DNA of 64,000 bases. Source: Caulobacter vibrioides OR37. GTDB taxonomy: Bacteria > Pseudomonadota > Alphaproteobacteria > Caulobacterales > Caulobacteraceae. The DNA is taken from NCBI RefSeq assembly GCF_000372645.1, contig NZ_APMP01000004.1:124001-188000 (forward strand), written 5' to 3'. The position numbers and the translations under genes were made by a program. Under the pieces are notes generated by a model that worked only from the letters and a program-made list of their open reading frames with translations, was not told where the DNA came from and ran no database searches. Of the stretch, positions 1 through 8,442 are shown piece after piece (the first letter of the stretch is position 1; the number at the start of each line of letters is the position of its first letter).

Positions 1-1794
1 CCGCTGAGCCGGGCGCTGGAGCCGCTGAACAATTCGGCCATCGTGCTGGTGGCCGAGGACGGCTCGCCGATCGCCAAGCGCGGCGCGCTGAAGGACGCCC
101 CGATCGACGCCACGAAGCTGCCGGCCTACGTGCCCGGCGCCTTCATCGCCATCGAGGACCGCCGCTTCTACAGCCACATGGGCGTCGACCCGAAGGCCAT
201 CGCCCGCGCGCTCGGCAAGAACGCCAAGGCCGGCGGCGTGTCGGAAGGCGGCTCGACCATCACCCAGCAGCTGGCCAAGAACGCCTTCCTGTCCAGCGAC
301 CGCAACCTGCGCCGCAAGGCCCAGGAGGCCCTGATCGCGGTCTATCTGGAGGCCCGCCTCAGCAAGACCGAGATCCTGTCTCGCTATCTGTCGTCGGTCT
401 ATTTCGGCGACGGCGCCTTTGGCCTGCGCGCCGCGGCCCGCCACTATTTCGGCAAGCCTCCAGAACAGCTCTCGATCGGCGAGGCCGCCATGCTGGCCGG
501 CCTGGTCAAGGCGCCCTCGCGCCTGGCCCCGACCGCCAACCTGGAGGGCGCGCGCGAGCGGATGCGCGTGGTGCTGGCCGCCATGGTCGAGACCGGAACC
601 ATTACCCAGGCCCAGGCCGCCGCCGTCGGCGACATCTCGCCGATCGCGGAAGACGACAAGCTGCCCACCGGGTCCTACTTCGCCGACTGGGCCCTGCCCC
701 AGGCGCGGGCCGCGATCGGCGCGCGCTACGGCGAGACCATCGTCAAGACCACCCTCGACCCGAAGATGCAGGAAAAGGCCGAGCGGATTCTGAACGACTT
801 CATCCAGCGCGACGGCAAGGTGCTGAACATCACCCAGGGCGCCCTGGTGGCGATGCGCAAGGACGGGCGGGTGGTGGCGATGGTCGGCGGTCGCGACTAC
901 GGCAAGAGCCAGTTCAACCGCGCCGACGGCGCGCGCCAGCCGGGTTCGTCCTTCAAGCTGTTCGTCTATCTAGCCGCCCTGCAGTCGGGCATGACCACGA
1001 CCAGCCCGATCCTCGACACGCCGGTCGAGGTCAGCGGCTATATGCCCAAGAACCATGAGGGCAAGTATCACGGCCGCGAAGTGCCGCTGATCACCGCCTT
1101 CGCCGCCTCGTCGAACGTGGCCGCCGTCCGCCTGGCCCATGACCTTGGTCCCGCCAAGGTGATCAAGGTCGCCCGCGCCCTGGGCGTCACCGAGGAGATC
1201 CCGGCCGACCTGACCATGGCGCTGGGCACCGGTCCGATGAGCCTGACGCGCCTGACGGCCGCCTACGCCTCGATCGCCGCGGGCCAGTATCCGATCGTCC
1301 CGCACGCCCTGGACACCTTCAAAGCGCCGAAGACCGCGGCCTATGACCCCAAGGTGCTGACCGGCATGCGCGACCTGTTGCGCTCGGCCACCCACCGCGG
1401 CACCGGTCTGGAAGCCGCCATCGACGGCGCGTTCGGCAAGACGGGCACCACCCAGAACTATCACGACGCCCTGTTCGTCGGTTACGTCGACGACCTGGTG
1501 GTCGGCGTCTGGGTCGGCAACGACGACAACAGCCCGATGAACGGCGTGGTCGGCGGCGGCGAACCGGCCAAGATCTGGAAGGCCTTCATGCTGGCCGCCC
1601 TGAATCGCCCGGCTCCCGTCGCGCCGGTCGAGGACCCTCTGGCGGACCTGGGCCTTGGCCCCGAGGACGGCGAGATTCCAGGCGGCGCGGCGATCCCGAC
1701 GCCGCCGACGCTGGACGCCGCGCCAAACAGCGGCGTTCCCCAGCCCCCGCCGGCTCCATCCGCGCCCGCTAGCCCGACCGCGCCGCGCCCCTAG
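1..1794 (+). CDS. Class A penicillin-binding protein (PBP1A family), 5'-truncated by window edge
   Basis: Bifunctional peptidoglycan synthase acting at the outer face of the inner membrane: it polymerises glycan strands and cross-links stem peptides. The frame is open from base 1, so the N-terminal anchor lies outside the window; the first possible internal start (GTG at 43) falls inside conserved sequence and is probably not the true start. The transglycosylase (GT51) half shows EDRRFYSHMG near base 154 and GGSTITQQLAKN near 247. The transpeptidase half shows the SxxK motif as SSFK near 946, SSN near 1108 and KTGTT at 1438. The last ~60 residues are rich in Pro and Ala and look disordered. 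No large insertion separates the two catalytic domains. Family assignment is secure; which Caulobacter paralogue this is I cannot say. Confidence 0.93.
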   Translation, partial: PLSRALEPLNNSAIVLVAEDGSPIAKRGALKDAPIDATKLPAYVPGAFIAIEDRRFYSHMGVDPKAIARALGKNAKAGGVSEGGSTITQQLAKNAFLSSDRNLRRKAQEALIAVYLEARLSKTEILSRYLSSVYFGDGAFGLRAAARHYFGKPPEQLSIGEAAMLAGLVKAPSRLAPTANLEGARERMRVVLAAMVETGTITQAQAAAVGDISPIAEDDKLPTGSYFADWALPQARAAIGARYGETIVKTTLDPKMQEKAERILNDFIQRDGKVLNITQGALVAMRKDGRVVAMVGGRDYGKSQFNRADGARQPGSSFKLFVYLAALQSGMTTTSPILDTPVEVSGYMPKNHEGKYHGREVPLITAFAASSNVAAVRLAHDLGPAKVIKVARALGVTEEIPADLTMALGTGPMSLTRLTAAYASIAAGQYPIVPHALDTFKAPKTAAYDPKVLTGMRDLLRSATHRGTGLEAAIDGAFGKTGTTQNYHDALFVGYVDDLVVGVWVGNDDNSPMNGVVGGGEPAKIWKAFMLAALNRPAPVAPVEDPLADLGLGPEDGEIPGGAAIPTPPTLDAAPNSGVPQPPPAPSAPASPTAPRP

Positions 1795-1837
1795 AGCGTG
1801 GCGCCGAAAGTGGGAACCGGTTTCGGCGTCACGCTCT
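1793..1837. repeat. Palindromic intergenic repeat, copy 1
   Basis: A 17-bp stem (1793-1809 with 1821-1837, including one G-T pair) closes an 11-nt loop. The arms read AGAGCGTG..GCCGAAA and TTTCGGC..CACGCTCT, and the loop is GTGGGAACCGG. It overlaps the penicillin-binding protein stop codon. A sister copy lies at 32648-32696, and both are followed by a related tGATTTAnAGCC stretch. From memory, similar palindromes ending in AGCATGAT/ATCATGCT with a GGAACCGG loop are common between genes in many alphaproteobacteria. It may stabilise the 3' end of the upstream mRNA. Confidence 0.85.
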
Positions 1838-1861
1838 AAGTACTGATTTACAGCCCTTGGA

Positions 1862-2449
1862 TTAGAGCGCGGAAAGGTAGGCGCGGCTGAGCCGCACCAG
1901 TTCGTCCTCGAACGCCTGGCTCTCGAGGAAATCGACGCCCTCCATCACGGCGGCTCGCATGGCACCATGCACCGCGCGCGAGAGAACGAAAGCCTGGACG
2001 CGGGTCAGAGTACGCCCCTGGGCGTCGGTCAGGCCCGCCTCGGCCGCCGCGAAGCGCTCGGCCAGTTCGGCGTGGTCAGCCCGCGCCAACAGCGCCGAGA
2101 CGGCGATCCGCCGGGCTCTCGTCCGCCCAGCGAAGGCGCCGACGAAGGCTCGGATGATGGCGCGATCCTTGGCGACCTCGCCCCGCTCGCCTTCGACCAC
2201 CGCCAAGACAGCATCGCGATGCGCCTCGGTCTCGCGTAGGGCCAGAGCGCGCAGGATGGCGGCCTTGTCGGGGATATAGCGATAGAGGGCGCCGATGCTG
2301 ACCCCTGCCCGCTCGGCGACGGCGTTGGTGTTGAACCCAGCCTCGCCGGACATCTCCAGAACCTGAGCCGCCGCCTCCAGCACGACCTCGACGGTGTCCC
2401 GCGCGCGGCTTTGACGCGGCATTTTCCGCATGTTTTCAACGGCGCTCAT
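1862..2449 (-). CDS. TetR/AcrR family transcriptional regulator
   Basis: A 195-residue one-component repressor-like protein. The N-terminal helix-turn-helix runs from about residue 15 to 60 and shows the family pattern: a first helix around VVLEAAAQVLE, then NAVAERAGVSIGALYRYIPDKAAIL. The remaining ~130 residues form the variable helical ligand-binding domain. The gene is divergent from the hotdog thioesterase at 2535, with about 85 bp between the starts. That arrangement is typical of a TetR protein controlling itself and its neighbour, but I see no clear short palindrome to name as operator. The ligand is unknown. Confidence 0.9.
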   Translation of the reverse strand: MSAVENMRKMPRQSRARDTVEVVLEAAAQVLEMSGEAGFNTNAVAERAGVSIGALYRYIPDKAAILRALALRETEAHRDAVLAVVEGERGEVAKDRAIIRAFVGAFAGRTRARRIAVSALLARADHAELAERFAAAEAGLTDAQGRTLTRVQAFVLSRAVHGAMRAAVMEGVDFLESQAFEDELVRLSRAYLSAL

Positions 2450-2534
2450 CGCGGTCCTCCGTCCCGGGGAAAGTCGAGTAACAGAGCGCGGGCGTCTCCC
2501 CTAGCCTTCTCCGGCGACTTCATGGAGGCATGGC

Positions 2535-2999
2535 ATGACCTGGGCGACCGACCGGCTCGACGCGCTAAAGGCGGGAACGGCGAACCCGCCCCCGATCGTC
2601 GAGACCCTTCGACTGGGCCTGATCGACGACTGGGGAGAAGGCTGGGCGCGAAAGACGTGGCGACCCGTCCCGGAACTGGCCACGGCGGATGGCTCGCTTT
2701 TCGGGGGCTATCTGGCGGCGCTGGCGGATCAGATCCTTGCCTTCGCGGCCATGACCGTCGTGCCCGGCGACCAGTTGTATCGGACGGTGAACCTGAACAT
2801 GAACTTCCTGAAGGTTGGACGCGACTGTCCGCTGGCGATCGAGGCGCGGGTGGTGGCCCAGACGCGGCGGTTGATCACGGCGCGAGCCGAGTTCCATCGC
2901 GAGGATGGAATGCTGATCGCCGAAGCGACGGCCCAGCAGATCTTGATGCCCTTCGATCACTGGCCGGCCGAGCGGGCGGCCGTGGAGGGGTTGACCTAA
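2535..2999 (+). CDS. PaaI-type hotdog-fold acyl-CoA thioesterase
   Basis: A 154-residue single-hotdog protein, probably hydrolysing an acyl- or aryl-CoA thioester in the cytoplasm. The segment GSLFGGYLAALADQ near residue 53 matches the helix that carries the active site in PaaI-like thioesterases, and the C-terminal strands (FHREDGMLIAEATAQQIL) are typical of the fold. GGAGG lies upstream of the ATG at 2535. It diverges from a TetR gene that probably regulates it. The 3' end overlaps the end of the convergent DUF1636 gene by 4 bp. Substrate cannot be read from sequence. Confidence 0.8.
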   Translation: MTWATDRLDALKAGTANPPPIVETLRLGLIDDWGEGWARKTWRPVPELATADGSLFGGYLAALADQILAFAAMTVVPGDQLYRTVNLNMNFLKVGRDCPLAIEARVVAQTRRLITARAEFHREDGMLIAEATAQQILMPFDHWPAERAAVEGLT

Positions 3000-3400
3000 T
3001 CGGCTACGAGCTTCCCCGCCGGCGGCACGCGGACGATGAAGTGGCCCTTCACGCCCTCTGGCCACTGACGGTAGGGCACCACGCCCTCGTCGCTAGCGGC
3101 ATAGGCCACGGCGTAGTCGATGATCGCCCGCGCGGCCTCCGCCGTCGGCTCGAACCGGCCGAGAACATAGCCGATCTTGCCAGGCGCGCGCAGATGGATC
3201 GAGCAGTGCTGGCCGCAGTTGAACAGGCACGGCATCTCCTGCACCGCCACGCCCGTACCCGCCGCCGTCTCGCGCAGGGCGGCGGCGAGCAGCGCCCCGC
3301 CTCGCGCGCCATCGGGCGTCTCGCGCGCCTCGGCGGAGACGCGGCAGGTGTTGCAGACCACCACCGCCGGGCCGTCCTCGGCCTCGCGCAGGACGCTCAA
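2996..3400 (-). CDS. DUF1636 metal-binding-type protein in cobalamin operon
   Basis: A 134-residue cytoplasmic protein of the DUF1636 type. It carries paired cysteines near the N-terminus (VCNTCR) and a CLFNCGQHC cluster near residue 58, which suggests binding of a metal or iron-sulfur cluster. It starts with TTG at 3400, which overlaps the cobO stop in a TTGA junction, so translation is coupled to cobO and the pair shares the cobalamin riboswitch upstream. From family knowledge DUF1636 genes often sit beside cobalamin genes, but their biochemical role is not established. A role in cobalt or corrinoid handling is inference from context. Confidence 0.8.
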   Translation of the reverse strand: MSVLREAEDGPAVVVCNTCRVSAEARETPDGARGGALLAAALRETAAGTGVAVQEMPCLFNCGQHCSIHLRAPGKIGYVLGRFEPTAEAARAIIDYAVAYAASDEGVVPYRQWPEGVKGHFIVRVPPAGKLVAD

Positions 3401-4023
3401 AACTCGATCCCCGCCTGGGCCTTCACGCCGGCGCGGAACGGGTGCTTGACCTGGGCCATCTCGGTGACGAGGTCGGCGGCCTCGATCAGCGCGTCCGGCG
3501 CGTTGCGGCCGGTGATCACCACGTGCTTGCCCTCTGGCCGCGCCGTCACGACCTCCAGCACCTCGGCCAGCGGCAGGTAGTCGTAACGCAGAATGATGTT
3601 CAGCTCGTCGGCGATGACCATGTCCCAGTCGTCGGGATCGAGGATGCGGGCCTTGATAACCTCCCAGGCCTCGCGGGCCACGGCGATGTCGCGGACGCGG
3701 TCCTGGGTGTCCCAGGTGAAGCCCTCGCCCATCGGCCGAAACTCGACCTGATCGGCGAAGGCGTCGAACACCACCTTTTCGCCGGTGGTCATCGCGCCCT
3801 TGATGAACTGGATGATGCTGACCCGATGGCCGTGCCCGATGGCGCGGCAGGCCATGCCCAAGGCCGCCGTCGTCTTGCCCTTGCCCGCCCCGGTGTGGAC
3901 GATGAGCAATCCCTTCTCGATGTTCTTCTCGGCCATCAGCTTGGCCCGAGCCGCCTGGATGGCCTTCATCCTGGCGTTATGACGCGCGTTCTTTTCAGCC
4001 TCGTCCAGCGGTGCTTCGTTCAT
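3397..4023 (-). CDS. cobO: Cob(I)yrinic acid a,c-diamide adenosyltransferase (CobO/BtuR)
   Basis: Transfers the 5'-deoxyadenosyl group from ATP to the cobalt of reduced corrinoids, making the coenzyme form of B12. The P-loop HTGAGKGKTTAALGMA near residue 45, the VSIIQFIKG segment and the DWDMVIADELN motif are characteristic of the CobA/CobO/BtuR family, and the length (208 residues) fits. I chose ATG 4023 because GAAGGA lies about 8 bases upstream; an in-frame GTG at 4044 has no good site and falls in the riboswitch-proximal helix. First gene of the two-gene operon with DUF1636, downstream of a cobalamin riboswitch, so it should be repressed when adenosylcobalamin is plentiful. Confidence 0.93.
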   Translation of the reverse strand: MNEAPLDEAEKNARHNARMKAIQAARAKLMAEKNIEKGLLIVHTGAGKGKTTAALGMACRAIGHGHRVSIIQFIKGAMTTGEKVVFDAFADQVEFRPMGEGFTWDTQDRVRDIAVAREAWEVIKARILDPDDWDMVIADELNIILRYDYLPLAEVLEVVTARPEGKHVVITGRNAPDALIEAADLVTEMAQVKHPFRAGVKAQAGIEF

Positions 4024-4065
4024 CGTCCGTCCTTCGCCGGACACCCCGCCGGCAAGCGTTGATGT

Positions 4066-4252
4066 GACGAAGGCCGGTCTCCTGGCTTACGCCCTCCTGT
4101 CGCGGCGCCTTCCCAGGATCTCTCCCAGTGGCGTGTGCCGCGACGATCGACGGACGATCACAGTTGCGGGGGCAGCCGCGGATTGTCACCGCGTTCCCGG
4201 AGGCCTCTCGGCCTCCATGCCTTCCCCCTCCGCGTAGGCGCGCCCGGCGGGA
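4066..4252 (-). promoter_or_regulatory. Cobalamin riboswitch upstream of cobO
   Basis: Read on the minus strand, the region has the conserved blocks of the AdoCbl riboswitch in order: GGTGACAATCCGCGGCTGCC near 4195-4176, CCCCCGCAACTGTG near 4173-4160, GCCACTGGGAG near 4133, and the B12 box AAGCCAGGAGACCGGCC at about 4089-4073. An 8-bp perfect helix can form between 4251-4244 and 4052-4045, bringing the 5' end of the RNA to within about 22 nt of the cobO start codon. That suggests control of translation initiation, although I see no alternative structure that I can prove. Confidence 0.92.
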
Positions 4253-4269
4253 GGGTCAAGCGTCGTCCG

Positions 4270-5781
4270 TCAGTTGGGCAGCGTCAGGCGATAGACGAGG
4301 ATCAGGCTGTCATTGTCGCCGACCCCGCCTTCGCCCTTCAGCGACGCGTCGAAGTCGACGCCGTTGACGCGGCCTTTCGCGGTCTGGAAGTCGTTGTCGC
4401 TGCCGACGAACAGGAAGACGTCACGCGGCGCGGCCGGATCCAGCGCCGGCGCCAGGGCCATGGCCTCCAGCTTTTCGGGCAGGCTGGTCGGGGTCGAAGG
4501 CTTGGTGTCCAGGTTCTGACCGAACCGGGCCAGTTGCACCGGGTTGAGGATGTTGACCAGCTCGGCCTGGGCGGCCGGCTTGATATCGGCGTTCAGGACG
4601 CCGTCCTTGGCCACCGGCTTGACGTCCTGGTCATAGGGCGCGCCCGCCAGGTTGGTCGCGGCGGACACGTCAACCAGCAGGATAGACTTGAACACCGTCC
4701 CTCGTCCGTCCTCGCGGCCTCGACCATTGCTGTCGCGCGACAGCACCAGGAAGCGATCGCCGCTCAGGGCCAGCATCTCGGACTGCGCCGCCGTGCCATT
4801 AGCCGGCCCGCCATCGCCATTCTCACGGACGACGGGCAGTTGCAGCACGTAGTCGCCGATCGGTGTCTTGGGCGTGCGGGTCTTGGAGATGTCATAGACC
4901 AGGATCCGCGTGTTGTTGCGCGTGGCCTTGCCTTCGCCGGAGTCCTGGATCGTGGCGCTCTGCAGGATGGTGATCAGGCGCGTCCCGTCGGGGGTGACCG
5001 CCACGGCCTCCAGGCCTTGGTTGTTCCGGCGACCGGTGGTCGGCGGCTTTTCGGCGTTGAAGTTCAGCACGCCGTTGGTGATCGGCTTCAGGGCCGGAAC
5101 CGTCTCGATCGCGCCGATCTGCTGGCCGGTCTTGTCGAACAGATAAAGGCCCGCGGCATACTCGTCCGAGACGTAGAAGCTCCCGTCCGGCAGATAGGCC
5201 ATGCCCTCGCTGTCCAGGCTGATCTTGCCCGCGCCCTCGCCGCTGGCAGGCGACGGATAGTGAATCCCGTCGCGGACGATGACGTTGTCGCCGGGGTCCT
5301 TGCCGGTGAACGGCTGGCCAGTCTGATCCTTCAGCAGGAAGCCGCCGGTCGGGACGATGACCAGGCCCTTGCCTTCATACAGGGTGACGTCGTGGATGTG
5401 GATGCGGTTGGCGTAGTCCGTCGTGCCCTTGACCGAGCCGACGTCGTTGGGGCCACGGTCCGGCAGGGTCTGGATGACGCCCGAATAGGAACCGTCGGCG
5501 TTCTTCTTCCACTGCCTGACATCCAGCGCCATGCTGGAAAACGAGCCTAGCGTGTCGCCGTTAAAGTCCCGCGTCGCGGCGGGAACGCGGCCGACGGCCA
5601 CCAGCCCGTGATTGACATAGATCTTGCCGCCAAACGTGACCGTGACGTCGCCCGGGCTCATGTCCCGATGCGGCGTCAGATAGCTTGGCGCCTGGGCGAG
5701 AGCCGCCCCGGTCGCCAGCGGCGCGCAGAGGCCCAGGGCGAGCGCGCCCGCGACGATTCCAGCCAGACGAGCGCGCGACAT
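4270..5781 (-). CDS. Secreted phytase-like esterase (esterase-like activity of phytase family)
   Basis: A 503-residue exported protein with a clear signal peptide (basic MSRAR start, hydrophobic stretch, ALAQA cleavage region near residue 30). The rest matches the beta-propeller family annotated as esterase-like activity of phytase: DSEGMAYLPDGSFYVSDEYAAG in the middle, NNQGLEAVAVTPDG, and repeated GDRFLVLSRDSN-type blades. It starts about 10 bp after the stop of the TonB-dependent receptor gene, so the two are almost certainly one transcript controlled by the Fur-box region at 8406. A role in releasing iron or phosphate from an organic ligand is plausible; substrate is not known. Confidence 0.85.
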   Translation of the reverse strand: MSRARLAGIVAGALALGLCAPLATGAALAQAPSYLTPHRDMSPGDVTVTFGGKIYVNHGLVAVGRVPAATRDFNGDTLGSFSSMALDVRQWKKNADGSYSGVIQTLPDRGPNDVGSVKGTTDYANRIHIHDVTLYEGKGLVIVPTGGFLLKDQTGQPFTGKDPGDNVIVRDGIHYPSPASGEGAGKISLDSEGMAYLPDGSFYVSDEYAAGLYLFDKTGQQIGAIETVPALKPITNGVLNFNAEKPPTTGRRNNQGLEAVAVTPDGTRLITILQSATIQDSGEGKATRNNTRILVYDISKTRTPKTPIGDYVLQLPVVRENGDGGPANGTAAQSEMLALSGDRFLVLSRDSNGRGREDGRGTVFKSILLVDVSAATNLAGAPYDQDVKPVAKDGVLNADIKPAAQAELVNILNPVQLARFGQNLDTKPSTPTSLPEKLEAMALAPALDPAAPRDVFLFVGSDNDFQTAKGRVNGVDFDASLKGEGGVGDNDSLILVYRLTLPN

Positions 5782-5791
5782 CGGATATTCC

Positions 5792-8188
5792 CTACTGGAA
5801 GCGATAGCGAACCGTGGCGCCCACGGTGCGCGGGTTGCCGGGATAGCCCTGGATCAGGCCCGTCGACTTCGTCAGGCCCAGGAGGTTGATGTAATAAGCC
5901 TTGTCGAACAGGTTTTCGGCCCAAACCTGGACGTCGAGGCGGTTGTTCACAAATAGCGTGCCGACCCGCAGATTGGCCAGGGCGTAGCTCTTGATCTGCG
6001 CGGCCGGATCCAGGGTGATGGTCGTGTTCTGCGTCGAGCGCCAGTTGCCGTCCAGGGTGATATAGCTGGTCGTGCCCGAAACGAACGAGTGCGAGTAGTC
6101 GATCGTCAGACTGCTGGTCCACTTCGGCGCCCAGGCGACCTGGCGGCCAGTCAGGTCGCAGGTCAGGGCCGTGGTCTGGGACGGACAGACCGAGTTGTGG
6201 AAGCTGGCGTAAGTGGCCTTGTCATAGCCGACGAAGCCCTTCAGGCGCAGGTCGCCCAGACGCGCCTCGCTCTCGATCTCGACGCCCTTGGAGCGCAGCG
6301 AACCGACATTGGCCAGGAACTTGACGGCGGTGTTGCCCACGCCGATCGCCTGATTGGCCTGATAGTTCTTCACCTCGGTATCGAAGGCCGTGACGTTCAG
6401 CAGCAGACGGTGATCGAACCATTCGCTTTTGAAGCCGGCCTCGATATTGTCGGACGTCTCGCCCTTGACGTCCTGAGCCGCGCCATAGACGGCGGTGTTG
6501 GGGTCGAACGGCAGCAGGTTGAAGCCGGCCGACTTGTGACCGCGCGCGGCGTTCACATAGGCCATGACATCCGGCGTGACCCGGTAGCTGACGCCCACCT
6601 GGCCGGAAAGCGACTTGTCGGTCAGCGAGTCGGTGGCGCGGCCCACCTGAGCGTTGGCGCCGGCGGCCGACATCGCCGTGACCTGGGCGGCGTTCAAATT
6701 GCCCAGATTGCTCTCGACCCAGCCGCTATAGGCGTAGTCTCGGTCTTCCCAGGTTTGGCGCAGACCCAGGTTCAGGGCCAGCTTGCGATCTTCCATCGGA
6801 CGCCAGACGACATTGCCGAAGACCGCCGAGGTATCGGTGTGGAAGCTGGCGTATGAGCGGATGCCAAAACCGGCGATCGCATCGGCATAGGCGCCCTGGG
6901 CCCAGGTCTTGCCCCCGAGGGTCGGGAAGGCGCTGGCGGAAGGGTTGGCGGCCCAGATATAGTACTGGTTGCCGAAGCGAATGCGCGAATTGACGCCCAG
7001 ATACTGCTTGGACAGGAAGACGCCGGCGACTGCCTCGACCGGCCTGTCCTTCGGCGAAGCCCAGCGCAGTTCCTGCGACCACTGGCGCTCGACATTGCAC
7101 GAGCCGTAGTCGGGGATCGCGTTCAGCTGGGTATAGTCGTTGTCGTTGTTGGTGAAGCAGGTCCAGTTCTGAAACGCGCTGATCGAGGTGATCTGGCCCT
7201 TGTCGCCCAGGTTCCAATCCAGCTGGCCGCTGACCAGGTTGGCGTGGGTCGAAGCCGTCAGCGGCGCGTCGATATTGACTTCACGCTTGGAGGCGTCGCT
7301 GACCAGCAGGGTGTAGCCGGCAGCGGCCATCCGCGCCTGCAGGGCAGCGGGGTTGTAGACCGACAGCGTCACCGGGCCGGTCGAGTTGAAGTTCTGCTCG
7401 GTGTGCTGAAGGATCAGGCGGAAGGTAACGTCGTCATTGGCCTTGGCCAGGAACTGGACCCTCACGCCCTGCCCCTGGCGCGCATTGGCGTCCGGGCGGC
7501 CCGAGCGGTTGGGATAGTTCCCGTCGCGATCGCTGTAGAAGGCCGAGATACGCGCGGCCAGTTTGTCCTGCATCAGCGGACCCGAGACGCTGGCCTTTAC
7601 CTCGCGCAGATTGTAGTCGCCGGCGGTGGCCTCGATCGAGGCTTCGGGCGTGAAGGTCGGCAGCTTGGAATTGATGATCACCGCGCCGGCGGTGGTGTTC
7701 TTGCCGAACAGCGTGCCTTGAGGTCCGCGCAGAAGCTCGATGTCGGCGATGTCGCTGAAGTCGCCGCTGACCATGCCTTGGCGGCCGGTATAGACACCGT
7801 CGACGAAGATGCCGACCGAACCGTCGATGCCGTCGGTGTTGAAGCCGTTGTTGCCAATACCCCGGATGCCCAGGTTCTGCTGCTTGGGATTGGTAAGGTA
7901 GACCGAGAACGCAGGGAACTTGTATTGGAAGTTGGTGAAATTCGCGAGGTGCTGGCGTTCGATCGTCTGGGCCGAGATCGTGGTCACCGGGGTAGGTACG
8001 GTCTGCACGTCTTCCGAACGCTTGCGGGCGGTGACCATCACCTCCTCGAGGCGGTCGCTTTCGACGGCGGGCTTGGGATCGGCGGCGACCTCGGCCGCGC
8101 GAGCCTGAGCCACGGTCAACAACATGCTGCTCGAAAACAGGAAGGCCAAGCCGCGCTTTATGCGCAGGCCACGCTTTTGTTTCGTCAT
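5792..8188 (-). CDS. TonB-dependent receptor, likely iron-regulated
   Basis: Outer-membrane 22-strand barrel for TonB-driven import, 798 residues. The start at 8188 (MTKQKRGLRIKRG) has GGGGA about nine bases upstream and gives a good signal peptide ending near AQARA; longer in-frame starts would place non-conserved sequence ahead of it. The TonB box region and plug begin near residue 48 (EEVMVTARKR), followed by plug hallmarks (IRGIGNNGFNTDG, LLRGPQGTLFGKNTTAGAV near 140-160). The C-terminus ends in the aromatic signature GATVRYRFQ. It is cotranscribed with the phytase-like esterase and lies downstream of a Fur box, so a ferric-siderophore or iron-chelate substrate is the best guess. Confidence 0.93.
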   Translation of the reverse strand: MTKQKRGLRIKRGLAFLFSSSMLLTVAQARAAEVAADPKPAVESDRLEEVMVTARKRSEDVQTVPTPVTTISAQTIERQHLANFTNFQYKFPAFSVYLTNPKQQNLGIRGIGNNGFNTDGIDGSVGIFVDGVYTGRQGMVSGDFSDIADIELLRGPQGTLFGKNTTAGAVIINSKLPTFTPEASIEATAGDYNLREVKASVSGPLMQDKLAARISAFYSDRDGNYPNRSGRPDANARQGQGVRVQFLAKANDDVTFRLILQHTEQNFNSTGPVTLSVYNPAALQARMAAAGYTLLVSDASKREVNIDAPLTASTHANLVSGQLDWNLGDKGQITSISAFQNWTCFTNNDNDYTQLNAIPDYGSCNVERQWSQELRWASPKDRPVEAVAGVFLSKQYLGVNSRIRFGNQYYIWAANPSASAFPTLGGKTWAQGAYADAIAGFGIRSYASFHTDTSAVFGNVVWRPMEDRKLALNLGLRQTWEDRDYAYSGWVESNLGNLNAAQVTAMSAAGANAQVGRATDSLTDKSLSGQVGVSYRVTPDVMAYVNAARGHKSAGFNLLPFDPNTAVYGAAQDVKGETSDNIEAGFKSEWFDHRLLLNVTAFDTEVKNYQANQAIGVGNTAVKFLANVGSLRSKGVEIESEARLGDLRLKGFVGYDKATYASFHNSVCPSQTTALTCDLTGRQVAWAPKWTSSLTIDYSHSFVSGTTSYITLDGNWRSTQNTTITLDPAAQIKSYALANLRVGTLFVNNRLDVQVWAENLFDKAYYINLLGLTKSTGLIQGYPGNPRTVGATVRYRFQ

Positions 8189-8405
8189 TATACGCATCCC
8201 CAACACTACAAGCTCCCAACGGGAAGCAAATGCTTTGGCGGGGCCCATACGAATATTGAGACGCGAGCTTGAACACGCGCGCCCGGTCATCGGACCATCA
8301 CGACGAAAGCTGCCGCTATATCCGTTTAGATCGTAAAGCGCCCCATTAGCTTTGCGTCGCTCTTAGGGACTTCTTGCGTATGTTTTGTGACGCGCGAACC
8401 GTTTT

Positions 8406-8422
8406 ATGAGAATAATTATCAT
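8406..8422 (-). promoter_or_regulatory. Fur box
   Basis: The 17-bp sequence ATGAGAATAATTATCAT is palindromic at seven of its eight base-pair positions apart from positions 5/13 and fits the 7-1-7 Fur consensus TGATAATNATTATCA with one mismatch. It is strikingly AT-rich for this genome. It lies about 220 bp upstream of the receptor start and just beyond the stop codon of the NRAMP-like gene, so it should serve the receptor-esterase operon. A short inverted repeat (ATCATCC at 8418, GGATGAT at 8431) overlaps its edge and might end transcription from the transporter. Confidence 0.75.
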
Positions 8423-8442
8423 CCATTGACGGATGATCGATC

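Noticed and set aside
4024..4044. Upstream GTG start for cobO
   Set aside because: No ribosome-binding site, non-conserved residues, and it would lie in the riboswitch-proximal helix; ATG 4023 has GAAGGA.
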